Assembly (NCBI GenBank): GCA_036501345.1
Contig: DASYAN010000177.1
Coordinates: 1 to 6,652 of the forward strand
Source of the DNA: DASYAN01 sp036501345
GTDB taxonomy: Bacteria; Chloroflexota; Ktedonobacteria; Ktedonobacterales; Ktedonobacteraceae
DNA length: 6,652 nt
Direction: 5' to 3'
The position numbers and the translations under genes were made by a program. Under the pieces are notes generated by a model. It saw only the letters and a list, made by a program, of their open reading frames with translations. It searched no databases and was not told the origin of the DNA. Positions 1 to 5,596 of the stretch are shown one piece after another (the stretch's first letter is position 1; every line of letters starts with the position of its first letter).

Positions 1-610
1 GTCGCGCTGACATCTTTCCCGGCAGAAACCGACGATAGGCTTCTGCTGCCTCATCAAAGGTCAACATGGAGCATAAATAGCTCATAGACTGTTGCACTCC
101 TGAAGTCGTCCTTGTCCCGGCAATCCCCCATTGCTCATCCACTGGGACTCTTCCATGGGAACACGTTTTGGCCTCCTTTTCAGCTTTTTGCCCTTTCATC
201 ATTTGGCACTGATAGTACGCCCTCCTCAACTCTACCTCGCCGAACAGAGTTACAAGCTTTTTTGTGCGATATCCTACCAACTTTTGATGATGTCTACATT
301 CCCCTTCTATTCTAGCTGGAGCTGGCTCCGCTTTTTTTCTACAATCGTAAACTTGGCTTGGCACACGCTCATTTTAAGAGACCGGAAAAGACGATTTCGT
401 GTTTGCCTCATGCAAAGTTTACGGTTCTAGTTTTTTTTCAGTATTCATCCTTCCTTCCATTAATTTCCTTCCTATTTGGAATATTCCTTGATAGATTGTC
501 TCTTCTACTGCTTTAAGATCTCCTTCTTCTACTCCTTCCACTGCTTCTATTAATTTTAGTAATTCTTGTTCTGCCGCTTGGTATTGGATTGCTGTCTCAT
601 TCGTTTCCAT
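1..610 (-). pseudogene. ISKra4-like transposase, N-terminal part, broken by two stops and cut by window edge
   Basis: Read from an ATG at 608-610, one minus-strand frame runs to the left edge, about 203 codons, interrupted only by TAA at 419-421 and TAA at 374-376. The first 63 residues (METNETAIQYQAAEQELLKL, then EETIYQGIFQIGRKLMEG) look like the N-terminal helical part of ISKra4-family transposases. After the stops the frame gives GYRTKKLVTLFGEVELRRAY, then HGRVPVDEQWGIAGTRTTSG and LTFDEAAEAYRRFLP, in the order expected for that family (GEVxLRRAYY, PxDExxG, then a helix before the catalytic part). A Shine-Dalgarno-like AGAGGA lies about 9 bases before the ATG. The catalytic C-terminal region lies outside the window. 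I infer an inactivated insertion sequence; family assignment is from motif recognition only. Stop readthrough or sequencing error cannot be excluded, but two separate TAA codons make decay the simpler reading. Short plus-strand frames over 112-430 are antisense to it and look like chance. Confidence 0.72.
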
Positions 611-850
611 TGGGGGAGGTCCTCTCTTGTTTCAAAGGGCTTTCTTCGGCTCGGTCCAAATCTTGCCTTACCCATAAGGATACTTCCTTTTTTCTCCTTT
701 GCCTAGCCCCGCCTACAACTTTTTCATACACACCCGCAATTGTGCCTACTTGACACCCGCAATTTACAGTCCTATTCTACCAGAGCATACCTCACTTTGT
801 CACCTCCCTGAGTATAGAAGGAAAGGATACCCATTTTACCCCTTTTGTCC
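611..850. other. Gene-free stretch between transposase remnant and PLP enzyme
   Basis: No convincing coding frame is present. The part next to the transposase start is its 5' leader; it contains two small overlapping inverted repeats, CCTTA-N4-TAAGG at 666-679 and AAGGA-N4-TCCTT at 676-689, the second followed by a run of T on the plus strand. These are short and may be chance. The 12-base direct repeat at 730-764 is listed separately. From about 771 to 850 lies the 3' flank of the PLP enzyme gene; I found no hairpin followed by a T tract there, so its transcripts may run on into the transposase remnant. Confidence 0.5.
730..764. repeat. 12-base direct repeat, possible insertion-sequence end
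   Basis: The 12-base sequence ACACCCGCAATT occurs at 730-741 and again at 753-764, a 23-base period, in otherwise gene-free DNA upstream of the transposase remnant. On the minus strand it reads AATTGCGGGTGT. Repeated short motifs just outside a transposase gene often belong to the terminus of the element, where they bind the transposase. No matching opposite end is visible because the other end lies left of the window, so the boundary (perhaps near 765-775) is inference. Confidence 0.5.
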
Positions 851-2107
851 CTAATGCTTCAGAGCTTGATCCAGATCATTGATAATGTCGTTAACATGCT
901 CGATGCCCACTGATAATCTGACACATCCCTCTGTAATCCCCATACTGCGTAACTCTGCTGCGGTGAGTGTACGATGCGATGAGACAGGCGGATAGCTGAC
1001 GAGCGAGAAGACATCACCCAGGGAGGTTGCTGGCAGACAGAGTTGCAGATTGTTCATAAAGTGGAACGCAGCATCACGGGATTGCTCCTTAAGTTCAAAG
1101 GCGAGGAGTCCCCCATAGTATCCATCTCTCATCAGTCTGCTTGCCAGGGTATGGTGGGGATGATCAAGTAAACCTGGATAGTGCACACGAGCAATGGCAG
1201 GATGCTGCTGGAGAAAATTAGCAATCTGACGTGCGTTACTACATTGTCGGTCCATGCGCAAAGCCAGGGTACGCAAACCGCGTAGCATAAGGTGTGCTTC
1301 GAAGGGACTGAGCATAGCCCCAAGCAACATGCTGTAGCCACGCAACTGGTCCAACAAGACTTTTTTTGCGCTGATCACTATTCCCCCTGTGCTATCGCCA
1401 TGTCCTCCAATGTATTTCGTGGTGCTGTGAACGACTAGATCAAAACCGTGTTCGATTGGTCTGACGAGGTAAGGCGTCGCAAAGGTGCTATCCACAATGG
1501 TTATTGCACCAACCTCCTTTGCGACTGCGCTGATTGCATCCAGATCGATCACTTTGACTAAGGGATTTGAGAGAGTCTCCACATAAACTACATCCGGCTG
1601 CTCGATACGAATAAGCTCAATAGCCCCGGGCTCGCATAGGTCAGCCAATATTAATTCTGCCCCAACAGTGGTAAACAACTTATGCAGTAAGGTAATCGTG
1701 GGACCATAGAGATCCTGCGAGGCTACAATCTTTGCCCCGGAGGTCAGACCTGCTGCTAAGAGTGAGATATGAATAGCAGCCATCCCTGATCCACAAGCAA
1801 CAGCACCAACGCCTTTCTCAATCTTGGCTAGCGCATCTTCAAAGGCACATGCATTGGGATTACCCTGCCGTGCATAGACGAATGCAGGCTCACCATTGGG
1901 AGCGGTACCTTCGAAAGCTTTGTCAAGGGCTTCCACACTTTCATGAAGATAGGTCGTGCTAGCATAAATAGGCCGCACGGTGGGGTTCCCACTGCCTTTC
2001 TGGTCGGTGGCAATAGTACGTCCACCATGAACGAGTTGGGTTTCAACATTCCATGAAGTTGTGTGGGCTACTGTTGATAAAGATATCGGGAAGTTCTGTT
2101 GCGTCAT
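851..2107 (-). CDS. PLP-dependent Cys/Met metabolism enzyme (cystathionine/methionine gamma-lyase type)
   Basis: A 418-residue protein of the Cys/Met metabolism PLP-enzyme superfamily (fold type I), whose members cleave or build C-S bonds of cystathionine, methionine or O-acyl-homoserine in the cytoplasm. Visible landmarks: the YAR motif near residues 78-80 that contacts the neighbouring subunit's PLP phosphate, the phosphate-binding CGSGMA (105-110), Tyr134 in DLYG stacking on PLP, Asp206 in IVDSTFA, the Schiff-base Lys231 in HSTTKYIGGHGD, and the substrate-carboxylate Arg in VRLSVGIEH (397-405). Length fits the family, with about 20 extra N-terminal residues. Overall wording (GAMLSPFEAHLMLRGLRTLA) is nearest to methionine gamma-lyase, yet the position after Tyr-Gly is Pro136, where P. 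putida methionine gamma-lyase has its catalytic Cys116. Cystathionine gamma-lyase, beta-lyase and gamma-synthase therefore remain possible, and I give no symbol. The ATG start is supported by AAGAGGA 6-12 bases upstream. It is transcribed alone, divergently from the Nudix gene. Confidence 0.93.
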   Translation of the reverse strand: MTQQNFPISLSTVAHTTSWNVETQLVHGGRTIATDQKGSGNPTVRPIYASTTYLHESVEALDKAFEGTAPNGEPAFVYARQGNPNACAFEDALAKIEKGVGAVACGSGMAAIHISLLAAGLTSGAKIVASQDLYGPTITLLHKLFTTVGAELILADLCEPGAIELIRIEQPDVVYVETLSNPLVKVIDLDAISAVAKEVGAITIVDSTFATPYLVRPIEHGFDLVVHSTTKYIGGHGDSTGGIVISAKKVLLDQLRGYSMLLGAMLSPFEAHLMLRGLRTLALRMDRQCSNARQIANFLQQHPAIARVHYPGLLDHPHHTLASRLMRDGYYGGLLAFELKEQSRDAAFHFMNNLQLCLPATSLGDVFSLVSYPPVSSHRTLTAAELRSMGITEGCVRLSVGIEHVNDIINDLDQALKH

Positions 2108-2135
2108 GTGACCGTCCTCTTAGTCGCTGATAAGT

Positions 2136-2166
2136 AGTATACTAGATGGGTAATTTTAGCTAGTCA
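2136..2166 (-). promoter_or_regulatory. Possible promoter of the PLP enzyme gene
   Basis: On the minus strand a TATACT hexamer (plus positions 2136-2141) lies 28 bases before the ATG at 2107 and is a good -10 match. The expected -35 region (2159-2166) reads ACTAGC or TGACTA depending on spacing, a poor match to TTGACA. A TAAAAT a little farther upstream is an alternative -10. The location is reasonable; the exact promoter is uncertain. Confidence 0.3.
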
Positions 2167-2203
2167 TGATGCTCTTTAGAAATTGTAGCTGGATGGCGAA
2201 ACC

Positions 2204-2232
2204 TTGTCAAATGGCTTGAATGCACATATACT
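2204..2232 (+). promoter_or_regulatory. Sigma-A-type promoter for the Nudix gene
   Basis: TTGTCA at 2204-2209 (five of six matches to TTGACA) is followed, after exactly 17 bases, by TATACT at 2227-2232 (five of six matches to TATAAT). Transcription would start around 2238-2241, leaving a leader of about 70 bases before the GTG at 2309. No other pair this good was found in the gaps of the plus-strand gene row, so this promoter may serve at least the first two genes. Confidence 0.62.
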
Positions 2233-2234
2233 GA

Positions 2235-2250
2235 TGTACATTCGAGTACA
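2235..2250. promoter_or_regulatory. Inverted repeat at the expected transcription start (candidate operator)
   Basis: TGTACATTCGAGTACA consists of perfect five-base arms TGTAC and GTACA separated by six bases. It begins three bases after the -10 hexamer and covers the predicted transcription start, the classic place for a repressor site. The 16-base size suits a dimeric helix-turn-helix repressor. No regulator gene is present in the window, so the binding protein is unknown. Confidence 0.42.
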
Positions 2251-2291
2251 GAACTGAATAAAACAGTGGATGCAAAATGTGTAATTGATAA

Positions 2292-2298
2292 AAGGAGG
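2292..2298 (+). promoter_or_regulatory. Shine-Dalgarno site that fixes the GTG start at 2309
   Basis: A perfect AAGGAGG lies 10 bases before the GTG at 2309-2311. The longest open frame begins at an upstream TTG at 2285, but that start would place this ribosome binding site inside the gene and has no such site of its own. Confidence 0.8.
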
Positions 2299-2308
2299 GG
2301 ATATAAGC

Positions 2309-2773
2309 GTGGCAGAGAAATTAAAAGGCCTACTCGCAGGCATGATTTTTCGGATTATTGCTCTGCTCACATTAGGACAGATTTCACCAATTCTGAGCGC
2401 TTGTATTATCATTGAGCGCGATGGAAAATTTCTCCTCATCAATCGCTCTGATGGTCTGGGTTATACTATCCCTGGAGGCATTGTACGCTACAGAGAGACT
2501 CTTGAGCAATGCGTCCTGCGTGAAGCACAGGAAGAGACGGGGTATAATGTGACCATTACCAGCATTGTGGGAATTTATTCCTCTCCAAAGCGCGATCCTC
2601 GTTTGCGTGCTGTCTCCATTGCCTATAAGGGATCCATTATCAGTGGGGAAGAGCAGGATTCAAAAGAGGGCAAAACCTGTTGGCATACCACAGGAGATGT
2701 TTTTGGTCATATGGCATTCGATTGTGAGCTCATGCTCAAAGATTATCTAATTGGTCAGCAGCGGTTATCATAA
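2309..2773 (+). CDS. Nudix hydrolase
   Basis: A 154-residue protein with an intact Nudix box: Gly57, Glu63, then Arg71-Glu72-Ala73, Glu75-Glu76, Gly78 and Tyr79, matching GX5EX7REUXEEXGU. The glutamates bind the divalent metal that drives hydrolysis of a nucleoside diphosphate linked to another group. Before the box come the usual beta strands (ILSACIIIERDGKFLLINRS) and the substrate-side YTIPGG; after it YSSPKRDPRLRAVSIAY continues the fold. The substrate cannot be read from sequence; an ADP-ribose-like or oxidised-nucleotide role is possible. Residues 6-22 (KGLLAGMIFRIIALLTL) form a hydrophobic or amphipathic stretch ahead of the domain that might touch the membrane. No helix-turn-helix follows, so it is not an NrtR-type NAD regulator despite the nearby nad genes. 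The GTG start is chosen from the AAGGAGG at 2292-2298. It leads a row of plus-strand genes and has its own promoter. Confidence 0.9.
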   Translation: MAEKLKGLLAGMIFRIIALLTLGQISPILSACIIIERDGKFLLINRSDGLGYTIPGGIVRYRETLEQCVLREAQEETGYNVTITSIVGIYSSPKRDPRLRAVSIAYKGSIISGEEQDSKEGKTCWHTTGDVFGHMAFDCELMLKDYLIGQQRLS

Positions 2774-2796
2774 TTGCGTATACTGTACAAATAACC

Positions 2797-2803
2797 AAGG
2801 AGG
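2797..2803 (+). promoter_or_regulatory. Shine-Dalgarno site that fixes the ATG start at 2811
   Basis: A perfect AAGGAGG lies 7 bases before the ATG at 2811. The open frame extends upstream to a TTG at 2751, but those codons would overlap the end of the Nudix gene and contain this site, so the shorter protein is preferred. Confidence 0.8.
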
Positions 2804-2810
2804 ACGTTTT

Positions 2811-3248
2811 ATGGATAAACCACGCTATGTTATGGATGTTCAACCAGGCTATCGCGGGCAAGCCTTTACTTCAGACCTGACTGGCCAAGAGTTTTGGCTC
2901 GTTCTTGATAAAGGCTTTCAGCCACTAGGATTGGTAATGGGCAATTGTGTCTATTCGATGGGTGCACTCCATCACTTAGTCACTCAAGCCAAAGGTACTC
3001 TCCGTGGTGAACTGAAAGAGTACTCTGAAGCAATGTACGAAGCACGTGGACTGGCACTTGCCCGTATGCAATTTGAAGCTGACCAACTGGGAGCAGATGG
3101 TATTATCGGCATTGATTTGAAAATCGAATTTCTCCATGACAATGAATGGATGGAAGTCGTCGCTACGGGAACTGCTGTGCGCCACATCAGAGGAACTCAT
3201 AATATACCACCAACCGGGCAAGGCAGAGTTGTTATCCCAACAAACTGA
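2811..3248 (+). CDS. YbjQ-family (DUF74-like) protein of unknown function
   Basis: A 145-residue soluble protein. The segment from about residue 65 to 125 (GELKEYSEAMYEARGLALAR, then FEADQLGADGIIGIDLKIEF, then MEVVATGTAV) has the helix-turn-strand pattern and the closing ATGTAV typical of the YbjQ family, sometimes labelled putative heavy-metal-binding. Members usually have about 105 residues and form a pentameric barrel; this one has about 35 extra N-terminal residues (MDKPRYVMDVQPGYRGQAFT and on), so a small added N-terminal region is likely. The metal-binding label is weak: only one cysteine (Cys46) is seen and no clear metal cluster. It starts 37 bases after the Nudix stop with no terminator between, so the two are probably co-transcribed. 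The biochemical function is unknown. No signal peptide or membrane segment is visible. Confidence 0.78.
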   Translation: MDKPRYVMDVQPGYRGQAFTSDLTGQEFWLVLDKGFQPLGLVMGNCVYSMGALHHLVTQAKGTLRGELKEYSEAMYEARGLALARMQFEADQLGADGIIGIDLKIEFLHDNEWMEVVATGTAVRHIRGTHNIPPTGQGRVVIPTN

Positions 3249-3310
3249 TGAAAGTTGACGGGCTGCATGGATATTCAAGCGGAATAGTATCTGTAGCAGT
3301 TTGTGTTCTC

Positions 3311-3343
3311 ATCTCTAGATGCAGTTCAATGAACTGCAGAGAT
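3311..3343 (+). promoter_or_regulatory. Hairpin without a T tract before the DF-family gene
   Basis: TGCAGTTC (3320-3327) pairs perfectly with GAACTGCA (3331-3338) over a three-base loop. An outer stem ATCTC/GAGAT (3311-3315 with 3339-3343) extends it, leaving TAGA bulged on the left. It lies 31 bases before the ATG at 3375 in a 126-base gap. No run of T follows, so it is not a standard intrinsic terminator. It may be an operator for a dimeric protein, an mRNA-stability or processing hairpin, or a weak attenuator. Confidence 0.45.
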
Positions 3344-3374
3344 ATCAATGCTAAGTGGTTTTAGGAGAGAGAAA

Positions 3375-3698
3375 ATGCCAAAGGTCGAATTTTTGTACTG
3401 GGCCGATTGTCCCAGCCATGAGCGTGCATTAGCACTTCTGCATGAAGTGATAGCAGAAGAGCAAATCCAGGCTTCAATAGAAATCATTGAGGTAAAGACT
3501 GAGGCAGAAGCAGAGCAATACCAGTTTTATGGCTCTCCCACTATTCGTATTGATGGAGGAGACATTGCTCCATTAACCGAGTACAGCACAATGCCGAGTC
3601 TCACTTGCAGGGCCTATCGGCGTGCTGATGGGCGTATTTCTCCTCTTCCCCCACATGAGCTCATTGTCGCAGCCTTTCGTCGGGCTTCTACTCTATAG
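3375..3698 (+). CDS. DF-family thioredoxin-fold protein (selenoprotein-related family, Cys form)
   Basis: A 107-residue protein beginning MPKVEFLYWADCPSHERALA, a thioredoxin-like beta strand followed by a Cys-Pro at the start of a helix. A second family landmark, FYGSPTIRIDG (51-61), holds the cis-proline loop of the fold. The C-terminal half (SLTCRAYRRADGRISPLPP) matches proteins annotated as DF-family (seleno)proteins, and sometimes as alkylmercury-lyase-like. The expected redox centre has only Cys12: the second position of a CxxC is His15. Cys78 in LTCR is the only other cysteine and could pair with it. There is no in-frame UGA at the active site, so this is a cysteine version. The ATG at 3375 is preferred over an in-frame ATG at 3348 because AGGAGAG at 3363-3369 is well placed. 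The function is unproven; a thiol-redox role is inferred from the fold. The next gene is also a redoxin. Confidence 0.75.
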   Translation: MPKVEFLYWADCPSHERALALLHEVIAEEQIQASIEIIEVKTEAEAEQYQFYGSPTIRIDGGDIAPLTEYSTMPSLTCRAYRRADGRISPLPPHELIVAAFRRASTL

Positions 3699-3706
3699 TT
3701 TAGGAA

Positions 3707-3731
3707 AGAGAAGTATTAAAATACTATCTCT
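3707..3731 (+). promoter_or_regulatory. Hairpin between the two thioredoxin-fold genes
   Basis: AGTATT (3712-3717) pairs with AATACT (3720-3725). The stem continues as AGAGA with TCTCT (3707-3711 with 3727-3731) around one bulged A, giving about 11 base pairs with a very small loop. It is A/T-rich and followed by more CT repeats rather than T, so a terminator is unlikely. It lies about 40 bases before the ATG at 3771 and could influence translation, processing or partial termination. Confidence 0.35.
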
Positions 3732-3770
3732 CTCTAAGATGAATATGCAGCAGAAAAGGGAAAACATACC

Positions 3771-4310
3771 ATGGCTAAACTGAGAACTGGTGATACAGCT
3801 CTTGATTTTACGCTGCCAGCTACTGATGGAAAAACGTATAATCTCCATGATGCGTTCAAGAATGCCAGGGCAGTGGCTGTTGTTTTTACTTGTAATCACT
3901 GCCCATATGCAATAGCATGGGAAGATCGTATTAACGCCATTGCTCGTGACTATGCCATACAGGGTGTACGTCTGTTCGCAATCAATGCAAACAATGCCTC
4001 AACACATCCCGCTGACAGCTTCGAGAATATGGCAAAGCGAGCAAGTGAAAAGCATTTTGCCTTTCCTTACCTTCACGATGAGAGCCAGAGTGTTGCTCGT
4101 TCCTATGGTGCTGAGCGCACGCCAGAATTCTTCATCTTCGATGCGGCCAAAACATTACGCTATCACGGAGCACCAGACGATAATTATGAAGATGAGCATG
4201 CTGTCAAGCATCACTATGCAAGAGAAGCCTTGGATGCTATCCTCGCGGAGAGAGAGCCTGCTCTACCCGAGACAAAGCCAGTTGGCTGCTCTATCAAGTG
4301 GAAATCGTGA
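3771..4310 (+). CDS. Thioredoxin-family redoxin (AhpC/TSA-like) with CxxC centre
   Basis: A 179-residue cytoplasmic protein with a peroxiredoxin/thioredoxin-like fold. The opening GDTALDFTLPATDGKTYNL (7-25) is the typical AhpC/TSA entry strand. VVFTCNHCPYA (37-47) holds the CxxC pair Cys41 and Cys44, and RTPEFFIFD (116-124) the cis-proline loop. The closing PVGCSIKWK (170-178), with Cys173, is characteristic of a group of bacterial thioredoxin-family proteins of this size. Such proteins probably act as thiol-disulfide reductases or peroxidases; the precise substrate is unknown. There is no signal peptide or membrane anchor, unlike ResA/TlpA proteins that otherwise look similar. The ribosome binding site is weak (AAAGGG at 3755-3760, 10 bases before the ATG), in contrast to its upstream neighbours. 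It is the last gene of the rightward row, 72 bases after the DF-family gene, and is followed by a strong terminator. Confidence 0.9.
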   Translation: MAKLRTGDTALDFTLPATDGKTYNLHDAFKNARAVAVVFTCNHCPYAIAWEDRINAIARDYAIQGVRLFAINANNASTHPADSFENMAKRASEKHFAFPYLHDESQSVARSYGAERTPEFFIFDAAKTLRYHGAPDDNYEDEHAVKHHYAREALDAILAEREPALPETKPVGCSIKWKS

Positions 4311-4342
4311 CTACTCCCCACGACTAAAGTCAGCGGAGATGA

Positions 4343-4383
4343 TGAAGACCTCTGGATAAATCCAGGGGTCTTCACTTTGTTTT
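4343..4383 (+). terminator. Intrinsic terminator after the redoxin gene
   Basis: A 14-base-pair stem, left arm TGAAGACCTCTGGA (4343-4356), four-base loop TAAA, right arm TCCAGGGGTCTTCA (4361-4374), contains only one G-T wobble. It is followed on the plus strand by TTTGTTTT (4376-4383). It ends the rightward row and reaches the last bases of the convergent nadA gene (stop at 4382-4384). On the minus strand the stem is not followed by a T tract, so it may stop nadA transcripts only weakly. Confidence 0.87.
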
Positions 4384-5569
4384 ATGCCGCCAGCGAAAGC
4401 ATACGCTCAAGAGCAACTCGTGCCCAATGAGCTATATCTTCATCAACCCTCACCTGATTGATGACTTGACCTTCGAGCAACTCTTCTAGTACCCAGGCAA
4501 TATATGCGGGGTGGATACGATACATGGTTGAGCAAGGGCAGACGATCGGATCAAGACAGAAGATGAACTGATCAGGATACTCCTGGGCAATGCGATGCAC
4601 CAGATTAATCTCGGTGCCAACCGCCCACTTGGTACCCGCAGGGGCATGTTCAACCTGCTCAATGATGTACTCGGTCGAGCCATAGAGGTCGGCAGCTGCT
4701 ACAACTTCCCGGCGGCACTCGGGGTGCACAAGGACCCTAATGCCGGGATAGTCCGCACGCGCTTTTTCAATCTGCTGCAAGCTAAAACGCATGTGTGTAG
4801 AACAGTAGCCTTTCCAGAGAATAATCCTGGCACGTTCAATTTCTTCTTCGCTGTCCTCTGAAGCCATAGGATCCTTAGGATTCCATACCGCTATCTGATC
4901 CTCGGAGATTCCATACTTCAGAGCAGTATTGCGTCCCAGGTGTTCATCGGGGAAGAACAGTACACGCTTCCCTCGGCTAAAAGCCCATTGAATTACCTTG
5001 GGAGCATTTGAGGACGTGCAGACGACACCCCCATTACGACCACAGAAGGCTTTGAGATTAGCCGCAGAGTTCATATAGGTCACAGGAATAATGCTAGCAT
5101 CTTCACCAAGGGAATCATGTAGCATCTGCCAACACTCTTCCACTTCAGCTATATTCGCCATATCAGCCATCGAGCAGCCTGCAGCAGGATTGGGCAAAAT
5201 CACTTTTTGATGAGGCCCACTGAGAATATCAGCACTTTCAGCCATAAAATGAACACCACAGAAGACAATATAGTCAGCTTCGGGATGCCCGGCTGCCAGT
5301 TGTGCCAGCTTGAAGGAATCACCTCGGTAATCAGCATACTGAATAATTTCATCGCGCTGATAATGGTGCCCTAGGATCACCAAGTGCTCACCTAATGCAG
5401 CTTTTGCGGCTGTAATACGACGATCCAGTTCGCCTTGATCCATTTCTGCATAACGTTGTGGAATGACATCTATACGCTTCGCAAGGTCGTGTTTGGCACG
5501 AGTTTGCGGATTGAGCAAAGGCAAAACACGCGTCTCTTGACTTTCAACACATGCACTTTTGATAGCCAT
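4382..5569 (-). CDS. nadA: Quinolinate synthase NadA
   Basis: A 395-residue enzyme that condenses iminoaspartate with dihydroxyacetone phosphate to quinolinate, using a [4Fe-4S] cluster, in de novo NAD synthesis. The substrate-binding GHHYQRDEI (67-75), CGVHFMAESADIL (104-116), YMNSAA (165-170), TSSNA (185-189), PDEHLGRN (207-214) and HPEC (282-285) are all present. By alignment with E. coli NadA (Cys113, Cys200, Cys297) the cluster ligands should be Cys132 in AAGCSMADM, Cys256 in KGYCSTH, and Cys344 or Cys346 in VCPCSTMYRI. Length and the acidic insert at about 231-247 fit the longer B. subtilis-like type; about 40 N-terminal residues precede the core. The ATG has AAGGAG nine bases upstream (5579-5584). 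It follows nadC by 27 bases and is the last gene of the nad operon, converging on the terminator shared with the redoxin gene. Confidence 0.97.
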   Translation of the reverse strand: MAIKSACVESQETRVLPLLNPQTRAKHDLAKRIDVIPQRYAEMDQGELDRRITAAKAALGEHLVILGHHYQRDEIIQYADYRGDSFKLAQLAAGHPEADYIVFCGVHFMAESADILSGPHQKVILPNPAAGCSMADMANIAEVEECWQMLHDSLGEDASIIPVTYMNSAANLKAFCGRNGGVVCTSSNAPKVIQWAFSRGKRVLFFPDEHLGRNTALKYGISEDQIAVWNPKDPMASEDSEEEIERARIILWKGYCSTHMRFSLQQIEKARADYPGIRVLVHPECRREVVAAADLYGSTEYIIEQVEHAPAGTKWAVGTEINLVHRIAQEYPDQFIFCLDPIVCPCSTMYRIHPAYIAWVLEELLEGQVINQVRVDEDIAHWARVALERMLSLAA

Positions 5570-5596
5570 CGATTTTCTCTCCTTCTGGATTGCACA

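Noticed and set aside
112..430. Overlapping plus-strand open frames of 67 and 99 codons
   Set aside because: They lie antisense to the recognisable transposase frame, resemble no known family, and have no convincing ribosome binding site.
666..689. Two small inverted repeats in the transposase leader
   Set aside because: The arms are only five bases each and overlap; this is within chance expectation, so they are mentioned but not claimed as a functional element.
2285..2308. Upstream TTG start that would lengthen the Nudix protein by eight residues
   Set aside because: The perfect AAGGAGG at 2292-2298 would lie inside the gene, and it is correctly placed for the GTG at 2309.
2309..2773. Nudix protein as an NrtR-type NAD regulator linked to the nad genes
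   Set aside because: It has an intact catalytic Nudix box and no C-terminal helix-turn-helix; it is on the opposite strand and separated from the nad operon by three other genes and a terminator.
2751..2810. Upstream TTG start for the YbjQ-family gene
   Set aside because: It overlaps the Nudix gene and would put the AAGGAGG at 2797-2803 inside the coding region; the extra residues match nothing in the family.
3255..3290. Possible promoter TTGACG followed by TAGTAT before the DF-family gene
   Set aside because: The spacing is about 24 bases, too long for a sigma-A promoter, and no other -10 hexamer is at a proper distance.
4595..4861. Plus-strand open frame opposite nadA
   Set aside because: It is the antisense shadow of a strongly conserved gene, with no ribosome binding site and no recognisable protein.
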